A stretch of 64,000 bases of DNA from Candidatus Cloacimonadota bacterium (GTDB lineage Bacteria; Cloacimonadota; Cloacimonadia; Cloacimonadales; JAJBBL01), in assembly GCA_019429305.1 (NCBI GenBank), contig JAHYIR010000001.1:289381-353380 (forward strand), given 5' to 3'. The translations under genes were made by a program, and so were the position numbers. Within the stretch, counting starts at the first letter, position 1. Each line of letters opens with the position of its first letter. This document shows, piece by piece, positions 58,301 through 64,000 of this stretch. The notes under the pieces are model-generated. The model was given only the letters and a program-made list of their open reading frames with translations. It searched no databases and was not told the DNA's origin.

Positions 58301-58694
58301 AGGTTTGATCTATGAGTACATGGACGGCAAAACTGTTAACCGACAGGAAAGAATTGAGCATTTTACTAATAATGAACAGGTCAGGATCTTTCTTCTCACC
58401 CTCAAAGTCGGTGGTCTCGGATTAAACCTGACCGCTGCAGATACGGTTATCATAGTTGATCCTTGGTGGAACCCCATGAGTGAAGATCAGTCCATAGATC
58501 GAGTCTACCGCATAGGTCAAACCAAGAAAGTCCTCGTTTATAAAATTATTACGAAAGGAACTGTGGAAGAAAAGATCCTGCTCCTGCAGGAGCAAAAAAA
58601 GCACCTCTTCAGCAGTGTTATTGAAGGAAGCCAATCTTTGATCAAGAAATTGTCTCCTGCTGATATCCGCAACCTCTTTGAATATCACCAATAA
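55395..58694 (+). CDS. Snf2/Rad54-family helicase-like ATPase
   Basis: 1099 aa. The N-terminal region has a SWIM-like zinc pattern (CLSCPDNESCNH, about residues 76-87), followed by about 500 residues of bacterial Snf2-associated sequence. The ATPase core starts near 630: LADDMGLGKTLQSLAIL, VVCPKTLLFNWAMEI, ILDEAQHIKNP, LTGTPIENNLIDLWSI. The second lobe has VFSQFASMLKLI, LKVGGLGLNLTAADTVI and DQSIDRVYRIGQTKKVLVY. It is an ATP-driven DNA translocase that remodels protein-DNA complexes; the exact target is unknown. AGGT lies 9 nt before the ATG. No nuclease or methylase neighbour suggests a defence system. Confidence 0.95.
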   Translation: MAKLFSKEYHELSNTWYFKSKLLPLLEGDLHYQAVKNEQGQLIIRFYADPEKKKYMPEELVLKYDPAKEEIVEHACLSCPDNESCNHYLTILDYAYRYLTTSAKTKDQSAKNSVGTLQIDNELVVYSNRFLAYNTYWQLKTLNGKILIEDIYNEESDKIRFHFSGYEDVDLRLIALFSTNKLLFDTIKKRQKTAGIKSRQADKMDNKLLKEQTSAFNDSELALLHLLQNIKCSYSNKYKYFTIYKEDFIKVFPFLKDLQSKVMIKETGEQLIFSDEVLPLTLRINKSRDSFYTIKVAPGIFYSNFYMGNEIYIFVENVVYKVQLPFYKEISYQIFRGGYQFPEQDLVYFASIVAKQTGLSKCYLDIAEDIDIPPYNSTSPQVNLKLIKDKNDIVLSGYLLYSNVKKLPFRSILYSSELVAFTDDKGVQEWFYIPFDTRQEIQKFLHLLPTPQRDLMADSSQLVYSANISKDRLKKVLYEKLPAAWSLDLDDALKKEFIYRVDLKPIVSVNRTDKIDWFEYQVFYKYQEITFTHEELSRFFKGKEKYMKLADDRLVFFSDKENFTRIDTFLSNARKQTKQANYLSNYNLSYLYVLSKVNDTIRLEGETYLDKMFGDLLRRHSEEPVEVPRALFNIMRSYQKTGFYWLKMLQQYHLGGLLADDMGLGKTLQSLAILSDYHEQPNQQRKISLVVCPKTLLFNWAMEIEKFHPNLTYIIYEGSKLERVKLLDNNSSDIIIVSYSLVQMDIEHFNRQSYAYIILDEAQHIKNPLTLRSKAVKKLQGEYRLALTGTPIENNLIDLWSIFDFLLPGYLLPLRSFRKEFIDDNGDTAEKNDQLTQIISPFILRRKKSEVLLELPDKQEQYFYNKMTPLQERTYLKILALAKEKISFQKDKELKTDYINILTALIRLRQICNHPGLIDDELLKKINVSGKMELLLELIQDAVENRRKILVFSQFASMLKLISEKLEEKGLIYEYMDGKTVNRQERIEHFTNNEQVRIFLLTLKVGGLGLNLTAADTVIIVDPWWNPMSEDQSIDRVYRIGQTKKVLVYKIITKGTVEEKILLLQEQKKHLFSSVIEGSQSLIKKLSPADIRNLFEYHQ

Positions 58695-58923
58695 CACACA
58701 CTGATCTAACCTTGTATCTTCACCACACCTCAACATTCTTAATCTTCCTTCCTGCATTGTTTCCAAGGGACTTGCTTTAACTTCAGTGTATTTTAATCTT
58801 CTTTTTCATTAGCTTCTTTCTGAGTCATCAGTTGTATGCATTCGTGGATATCTTTTTCCTTGACCTCTGAACATACTGTCCAAGATAAGAGTTTAGATAT
58901 ATTAGACAAATTTGGAGGTTGAT

Positions 58924-60741
58924 ATGAAACAACTCAACATTATAACATTGATAATAATTTTACTCACGTTCTCTTTACTGAGTGCTGAACTAACAACAAG
59001 ATCAATAACCCGTCGAGGAACTGACCGGCTTGATCATCCAATCCCCGATCCTCCACCAAGAGGCGACAGACGTGACCTAATTCCACCATTAAACTTAACA
59101 GCCACGGTAGTCGATCTCGTTAATGTCCAGCTTAATTGGGACACACCAACCGATCTGATCCGTATCTCTTATCACGACAATACTCCCGTTGATGGCTATT
59201 ATCAGGAATCTGTCATCGGCTACGGTACTGTATTCGATCTGACTGCATATCCGGAAGCTACACTGGAATATCTTGACTTCCGCCACTCCCCATGGGGTTT
59301 GAACGGTACTTGGGAATATGAGATTCATATTATAGATTGGGATGATGGTACTCTCCTGGCTATTTTTGAAGATATGTTCACTACCCTCAATAATGGCTGG
59401 GAAACCGACATCTATCTCAACAGCATACTCTCAGTTGAATCTGTCGGTATTTTTTTAGTACCTTTGGGGAATGACCCTATGGATGCTTATCCTGTCTTCG
59501 ATCTCGATTCTGATATGGATGGTGCTTCTTATCTGATCAATGTCTTTGATTATTCACTCATCGAGCAGGCAATCGGTGACTTTCTCATGGATCTCTGGAT
59601 CAGAGAAGGTGATGGACCAGCAACCAGAATATCGTCTTATGATATTTCAGAATCGATCAGGAAAGAAAGACCAGCTCTACCGCTCCGTCAAGAACTGCAA
59701 GGATACAAGATATACCGTAATGATAATCTCATTGACGAGATCCCCTCTCCCGATATCCTCAGCTACTTAGACGAAGACCTCTTTGACGGCACTTATACAT
59801 ATTATGTCACTGCTGACTACGATGAAGGTGAATCAGAGCCCTCTAATACTGTAACTGTAACTATCAACACCGGCATACAGATCATCTGGAGTGACAACTT
59901 CGAATCTTATCCCGATTTTGTTACCGACTTCCCACCTTGGACTTTGATAGATATTGATGGCTCTAATACATACGGATTTAATAATATAACCTTCCCTGGG
60001 GAATATCAACCTATGGCTTATATTATCTTTAATCCTTCTCAGACAACACCACCTATGACCGATCTCATTCCACCGAGTGGAGAGAAAATGGCTGCATCCT
60101 TTTCCTCTGATACTGCCCAGACCAATAACTGGATGATCACCCCTCTCATCGAGCTCGGTACTGAATCGTCAGTCACTTTTAAAGCTCGTTCATATACTTC
60201 TCAATATGGTCTGGAAAGATTCCGTGTCGGCATCTCTACCACCGACTCTGATCCAGGTAGTTTTTCCATTATCACTCCGGGTCAATATGTACAGGCACCT
60301 GTTGCCTGGACTGAATTTACCTACGACCTCTCCGAATATGATGAACAGTCGGTCTATATGGCACTTAACTGCGTCTCTAATTATGCCTTCGTTTTCTTCG
60401 TTGATGATTTTAAGGTCCTTTCTATAGGTGAAGTCTCCGTTGATGATGAATATTTACTGCATCCTGCCCCATTGACTGCCCGTAACTATCCCAACCCCTT
60501 TAATCCGGAAACTACCATCGAGTTCAATATCAGTCAGAGCGGCAGAACTAAATTGGAGATCTTCAATATCAAGGGACAGAAGATCGCTCTCCTTCTCGAT
60601 GAATATCTCACCACCGGTACGCATATGATTGCTTGGTCAGGCAGAGACAATCAAGAGAACGAAGTAACCAGCGGGATCTATTTCTACCGCCTAACGACAA
60701 CTAATGATAACTTTACCGGAAAAATGATGCTATTAAAATAA
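58924..60741 (+). CDS. Secreted protein with T9SS type A sorting domain
   Basis: 605 aa from ATG 58924 (GGAGG 5 nt upstream; TTG 58912 is possible). Signal peptide (LLTFSLLSA); fibronectin-like segments (about 60-320) with LQGYKIYRNDN; a choice-of-anchor J domain (about 325-505) with NFESYPDFVT and FVFFVDDFKV. The tail (about 520-605) is a classic T9SS C-terminal sorting domain: NYPNPFNPETTIEF, KLEIFNIKGQKIALL, TSGIYFYRLTT and a final KMMLLK. It should be delivered to the cell surface by type IX secretion. No enzymatic motif; adhesion or binding is inferred. A strong terminator follows. Confidence 0.93.
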   Translation: MKQLNIITLIIILLTFSLLSAELTTRSITRRGTDRLDHPIPDPPPRGDRRDLIPPLNLTATVVDLVNVQLNWDTPTDLIRISYHDNTPVDGYYQESVIGYGTVFDLTAYPEATLEYLDFRHSPWGLNGTWEYEIHIIDWDDGTLLAIFEDMFTTLNNGWETDIYLNSILSVESVGIFLVPLGNDPMDAYPVFDLDSDMDGASYLINVFDYSLIEQAIGDFLMDLWIREGDGPATRISSYDISESIRKERPALPLRQELQGYKIYRNDNLIDEIPSPDILSYLDEDLFDGTYTYYVTADYDEGESEPSNTVTVTINTGIQIIWSDNFESYPDFVTDFPPWTLIDIDGSNTYGFNNITFPGEYQPMAYIIFNPSQTTPPMTDLIPPSGEKMAASFSSDTAQTNNWMITPLIELGTESSVTFKARSYTSQYGLERFRVGISTTDSDPGSFSIITPGQYVQAPVAWTEFTYDLSEYDEQSVYMALNCVSNYAFVFFVDDFKVLSIGEVSVDDEYLLHPAPLTARNYPNPFNPETTIEFNISQSGRTKLEIFNIKGQKIALLLDEYLTTGTHMIAWSGRDNQENEVTSGIYFYRLTTTNDNFTGKMMLLK

Positions 60742-60749
60742 CCGTTTTT

Positions 60750-60786
60750 AGCAAGGAGGCTCTTAGAGAGTCTCCTTGCTTTCTTA
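60750..60786 (+). terminator. Rho-independent terminator between convergent genes
   Basis: AGCAAGGAG pairs perfectly with CTCCTTGCT, with an inner CTCT/AGAG pairing, then TTTCTT. It serves the plus-strand gene; on the minus strand no T run follows. Confidence 0.85.
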
Positions 60787-62529
60787 ATCTACTACTGCCA
60801 CTACCCGGAAAAAGTACAACTGATGATAAATTGAAACAACCCACTCATTATCTATAGTCATATCTAAATATTCCCATTGTTCACTATACGGATCTTCCGA
60901 ACCATAAATTTTGTAATGATTAGCATCTTCAATAATATCCCAACTCAAAATAAAATCAGAACCTTCTCTTATTAAACTAACATTGCTGGGTGCTGGCAAG
61001 TATTGATCAGGGAAGTTAAAAGTCTGCCATTCAGAAAACATTGAACCGGCATAGGCGGAATCAATGGTCTGAACTGCCCACTCATACTGTCCGTCAGGCA
61101 AACCTGTAATAACAAAAGAATTACTGTATCCAGCATTTCCCGGTCTTCCGACTTTCCTGAATCCACTGTTCAAGTCTGCCATCGGTGCCATTAACTGTAG
61201 ATTTGGAGAATTCAATTGTTTTAACCAAACATTGTAACTCAGTCCGTTAAGAGGTGTTTCCGCATCTAACCCGTTACTCCATTGAAAAGTCACATTCTCT
61301 TCTCCAACTATTGTATGCAAGATCTGTGGTGGAGCCGGAATGCTGTTTTCTATATCGATTTGATTCATATATATATTAAACTCTCTCTCAGTACTGGAAA
61401 TCATACCTGTGATTATCAGATCTGTTTTCCCATTATTATTGATATCAACTGCGCTGATAGTTGAATTACTAAGTCCGGTTGGTTCAAAATCAGTAACTTC
61501 GCTAAACGTTTCATTACCATTGTTAAGGAATAATTTAGCGGTAAGAACCGCAGTAACTCCGGAAACACCAGATATGGCTCCACAATACGCAACATCCAGT
61601 AAACCATTATTATTGATATCTACCCAAATAGCATCACTATAAGCAACTCCGTCAAAATTAGCGATATTACTAAAAGTTCCGTCACCATTATTCTTGTACA
61701 CCCGGCTGATCCTGGTTACTCCTACTTCTGTGCCGGTAATCAAGATATCAAGTAACCCATCATTATTATAATCTCCTAATGATAGTGATCCTGATTCTAC
61801 TCCCGGAAGCCCAGAATCATCTTGTAATTCAAAACCGTTACCTAAATTGTTGATATACAATTTGGTGATCCTCATATTATCATGTCTTCCGGCTATTATT
61901 AAGTCAGGATATCCATTGTTATTTAGATCTCCCCAGACTGAGTCAGAATAACGAATCCCAGGAAACTCGAACTCTTCACGCCAAGTGAAAGTGCCATCAC
62001 CGTTGTTCTGATACAATCTGGCTATATTACCCAATTCTGTGCCAGCATAACCGGTAATAAACAGATCTAACCACCCGTTATTGTTGAAATCTACCCAGTT
62101 TAAACTACCTTCTCGAGTCCCGGGAAGATTAACAGCGGTGTTCTCAGTAAAAGTACCATCACCATTGTTATTAAATATTTTTGTCACCAACTGACTTTCG
62201 TTTGTTAAACCGCTTATGACTATATCAAGATGCCCGTTATTAGTGTAGTCAGCCCATAATCCGGAATTCCAACTTACATCAACCAAACTGATATTTTCTT
62301 GATAGGTAAGGATCCCATCACTAGAATTCATATAAACTCTTGAAATCCGTCCAGCTGAAGATGTAACACCTGTTACAAGTAAATCAAGATTCCCGTCATT
62401 ATCATAGTCGCCCCAATCGATTGAAGATTGAGAGACCCCCGGTATATCATGATCTGATAATTGGATGAATGATAAAGAACAGAGCAAGATAGGGGGAAAA
62501 AGTATTATAAATAGTATTATAGACCTCAT
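60784..62529 (-). CDS. Secreted FG-GAP/VCBS repeat protein
   Basis: 581 aa from ATG 62529; the frame opens at 62568, but GAGGAGG lies just before the later ATG and the signal peptide (MRSIILFIILFPPILLCSLS) starts there. About seven FG-GAP/VCBS-type units follow (about 30-400), each with D-N-D/N-G-D motifs such as WGDYDNDGNLDLLVTG and WVDINNNGLLDVAY, predicted to bind calcium in a beta-propeller. Fibronectin-like segments come next (about 400-490). The C-terminal module has YKIYGSEDPYSEQ and FFRVVAVV, related to those of the two giant proteins. No T9SS tail. Extracellular role inferred. Confidence 0.88.
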   Translation of the reverse strand: MRSIILFIILFPPILLCSLSFIQLSDHDIPGVSQSSIDWGDYDNDGNLDLLVTGVTSSAGRISRVYMNSSDGILTYQENISLVDVSWNSGLWADYTNNGHLDIVISGLTNESQLVTKIFNNNGDGTFTENTAVNLPGTREGSLNWVDFNNNGWLDLFITGYAGTELGNIARLYQNNGDGTFTWREEFEFPGIRYSDSVWGDLNNNGYPDLIIAGRHDNMRITKLYINNLGNGFELQDDSGLPGVESGSLSLGDYNNDGLLDILITGTEVGVTRISRVYKNNGDGTFSNIANFDGVAYSDAIWVDINNNGLLDVAYCGAISGVSGVTAVLTAKLFLNNGNETFSEVTDFEPTGLSNSTISAVDINNNGKTDLIITGMISSTEREFNIYMNQIDIENSIPAPPQILHTIVGEENVTFQWSNGLDAETPLNGLSYNVWLKQLNSPNLQLMAPMADLNSGFRKVGRPGNAGYSNSFVITGLPDGQYEWAVQTIDSAYAGSMFSEWQTFNFPDQYLPAPSNVSLIREGSDFILSWDIIEDANHYKIYGSEDPYSEQWEYLDMTIDNEWVVSIYHQLYFFRVVAVVD

Positions 62530-62830
62530 AACAACCTCCTCTAAATAAAGGAGATATATATGAAGCAAAATATGTCAATCTTTTTTAAGTTTTAGTGTTA
62601 ATTCTTTTTAGAGTAATTATGTTTAATTTGTAAATATTTTTATAATGCTTACGACCTGTCATGCTTGTCAAATAAAGAATAGTGTAACAGATCTCTTAGT
62701 CGGAATTATATGATAATTTATCCTAATTACATTCTTGCAGATACAGTGCTAATAAAAACACTTGAAACAGTATTAATTTGACGTAGTTAGTGGAAAGTTC
62801 TCTTAACCACCTAAGTAATAAACTAAATTT
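62530..62830. other. Intergenic gap with one promoter-like site
   Basis: The minus strand has TTGACA at 62578-62573, with CATATATATC about 17 nt downstream, as the likely promoter for the FG-GAP gene. The remaining 250 bp are AT-rich and show nothing else. Confidence 0.45.
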
Positions 62831-63310
62831 CTATTCTGATAGCTCAGGGATCTCTTTGCTCTCTTCTTGAGGGGCATTCTGCAAAGCAATAGCTTCTTCA
62901 TTAAGTCTAAATATAGGTGAAGAGCCCTCTTCAATGATAAATTCAGTTTCAGCTATACGGCCTGTCGGGGTATGGAGTACTTCTATTCTTACTGTTTCAC
63001 CATGCTTCCAGTCAACAGGAGCACCTGCCAGACCGGGAAAATTACCGAGATTAAAACGGATGGTAAATATCTCTGCCTGCATATCGGCAAGACAGGTGGG
63101 AAGCTCATCAGTCAGAATATAATCAGGTCTATCAGTGATCCAAGCACGGAATTTGATGGATCCCTCTTCGGGATAGACTATATTATCGGGGTAGCTACCG
63201 AGATAATCGTAAACTTCCTGAATCACCATTCTGGGTATAGTCATTTGACTGTAAACATTGGATATAAATAGTCCGCTAATCAGAAGAGTAATGATCAATA
63301 ATTGTCGCAT
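62831..63310 (-). CDS. Small exported protein of unknown function
   Basis: 159 aa from ATG 63310 (GGAGGA five bases upstream; GTG 63322 is in frame but less likely). Signal peptide ends near VYSQ. The mature part has a strand-rich region (YPEEGSIKFRAWITDRPD, GETVRIEVLHTPTGRIAE) and an acidic tail (EESKEIPELSE). It has single Cys usage and no lipobox. I do not recognise a family. It stands alone between the FG-GAP gene and tRNA-Arg. A periplasmic or secreted location is inferred from the signal peptide only. Confidence 0.75.
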   Translation of the reverse strand: MRQLLIITLLISGLFISNVYSQMTIPRMVIQEVYDYLGSYPDNIVYPEEGSIKFRAWITDRPDYILTDELPTCLADMQAEIFTIRFNLGNFPGLAGAPVDWKHGETVRIEVLHTPTGRIAETEFIIEEGSSPIFRLNEEAIALQNAPQEESKEIPELSE

Positions 63311-63332
63311 TCTTTCCTCCACTAAGAATATC

Positions 63333-63409
63333 TGGCACGCCCGAAGGGACTCGAACCCCTAACCCTCTGATCCGAAGTCAGATGCTCTATCCAATTGAGC
63401 TACGGGCGC
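63333..63409 (-). tRNA. tRNA-Arg (UCG anticodon)
   Basis: On the minus strand, the acceptor stem GCGCCCG pairs with CGGGCGT (terminal G-T). The D arm AGCTCAATTGGATAGAGC, anticodon stem TCTGA/TCAGA with loop CTTCGGA, and T arm AGGGGTTCGAGTCCCT are all intact. The discriminator G and CCA are encoded. Anticodon TCG reads CGA and probably CGG. 77 nt including CCA. Confidence 0.97.
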
Positions 63410-63502
63410 ACTACTTATCAAAGAAATCAATCCCTCATTTGCTGTCTATGTTTTTTTAGTAATGTCAGATCATCCCGCTTTCTTTAACAACAACTATATA
63501 TT

Positions 63503-63682
63503 GTCTTCTCGACTGGAGAAAGAGTCACGAATGGAACTCTCTCTCCAACCAATTTGTCATCTCGACTGGAGAAAGAGTCACGAATGTGAGTCTTGCGGAA
63601 TGGAGAGATCTCATCACCGATGCAAATTAAGAAACGCAAGATCATAATTGCTTTACCCCCAGCAGTGATGAGATGCCTCGAC
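63503..63682. repeat. Class E repeats and composite element copy 3
   Basis: CTCGACTGGAGAAAGAGTCA occurs at about 63505 and again at about 63562. The second belongs to a full composite (63555-63682) with stem AAGAGTCAC/GTGAGTCTT, GGAGAGATCTCATCACCGA, a core with CAAATTAAG and ATCATAATTGCTT, and GTGATGAGATGCCTCGAC. The rest of the 63.4-63.74 kb gap is featureless. Confidence 0.8.
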
Positions 63683-63740
63683 TATTTTATAAAGAGGTTA
63701 TCTTACTTATGCTTCCAGTCAAAAAAGTTTTGGCAACATG

Positions 63741-63780
63741 AAAGAAAAAGCCGGAAGGGGTTTGTATCTTCCCTTCCGGC
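63741..63780 (-). terminator. Rho-independent terminator of secF
   Basis: On the minus strand, GCCGGAAGGG pairs perfectly with CCCTTCCGGC, then TTTTTCTTT. It lies about 28 nt after the secF stop codon. Confidence 0.9.
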
Positions 63781-63807
63781 ATTTATATGTGATTTTCTTT
63801 CTAAATA

Positions 63808-64000
63808 TTATTTTTTCTTAGCTATGCCTTTCTTGGCGGGATGACGCTGTCCGAAAAACTCTACGAGCAATGGACTGGCTACGAAGATTGAGGAATATGT
63901 ACCGACAATGACACCGATCATCAAGGCAAAGGCAAAGTCACGGATAACCGAACCGCCGAGAATGTAAAGAGACAAACGACAACGAAGGTCGTCATAGATG
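63808..64000 (-). CDS. secF: Protein translocase subunit SecF, 3' end, frame broken once
   Basis: From the stop codon 63808 the frame reads back through a Lys-rich tail ([10 protein letters not shown]), [28 protein letters not shown] and [12 protein letters not shown], the last membrane helices of SecF. Upstream of 63974 the family sequence (MTTFVVV) continues only in another frame. One extra A in the AAA run at 63974-63976 (plus strand) would join them. SecF works with SecD to pull exported proteins across the inner membrane using the proton gradient. The gene continues beyond the window, and secD probably lies upstream on the minus strand. Confidence 0.88.
   Translation of the reverse strand, partial: IYDDLRCRLSLYILGGSVIRDFAFALMIGVIVGTYSSIFVASPLLVEFFGQRHPAKKGIAKKK

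Noticed and set aside
55395..58694. Snf2 helicase as part of a phage-defence island
   Set aside because: No nuclease, methylase, Sir2, PLD or other defence partner adjoins it; neighbours are housekeeping and secreted proteins.

Overview
This window looks like chromosomal DNA of an uncultured, AT-rich Gram-negative bacterium of the Fibrobacteres-Chlorobi-Bacteroidetes (FCB) supergroup. I favour Candidatus Cloacimonadota (WWE1) or a close neighbour, from gene content only. The pointers are a gingipain-type C25 peptidase, a type IX secretion (T9SS) C-terminal sorting domain, very large secreted proteins built from choice-of-anchor/BACON/carboxypeptidase-regulatory modules, a long SecA, several outer-membrane barrels, and dense families of dispersed intergenic repeats. 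No rRNA, CRISPR array, phage or transposase gene is visible.

Layout. 1-7.2 kb: truncated C25 peptidase, HD-domain protein, two-gene outer-membrane operon, orphan sugar-type ABC ATPase. 7.7-22.4 kb: two giant secreted proteins (2832 and 1399 aa) on the minus strand. Each has its own terminator and a roughly 390-nt leader; the leaders are related to each other. An orphan third leader with a 57-codon ORF lies between them, beside a 95/88-bp tandem repeat. 23.5-31.7 kb: smg-topA-permease operon, a GxxExxY gene inside repeats, and secA. 32.6-37.5 kb: receiver-phosphatase regulator, TldE/TldD pair, frameshifted barrel gene. 38.5-44 kb: an 1828-aa Ser/Thr kinase-ATPase-TPR-GAF-histidine kinase. 44.3-49.7 kb: unknown gene, then a TPR and barrel pair. 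50.4-55.3 kb: nitroreductase-cls-aminotransferase-nfo-IMPase operon. 55.4-58.7 kb: Snf2 helicase. 58.9-63.3 kb: three secreted proteins, one with the T9SS signal. Then tRNA-Arg(UCG) and the 3' end of secF.

Much of the window serves the cell envelope. SecA and SecF export precursors; at least one exported protein carries the T9SS tag. Three others share a different C-terminal 'DPY' module. Most intergenic space holds composite repeats. Two repeat classes have conserved flanks around a stem whose sequence changes while its pairing is kept. Together with the shared leaders, these are the least explained signals here. Two single-base frameshifts in homopolymer contexts (near 37.0 kb and 63.97 kb) suggest indel errors in the assembly and call for care with broken genes.
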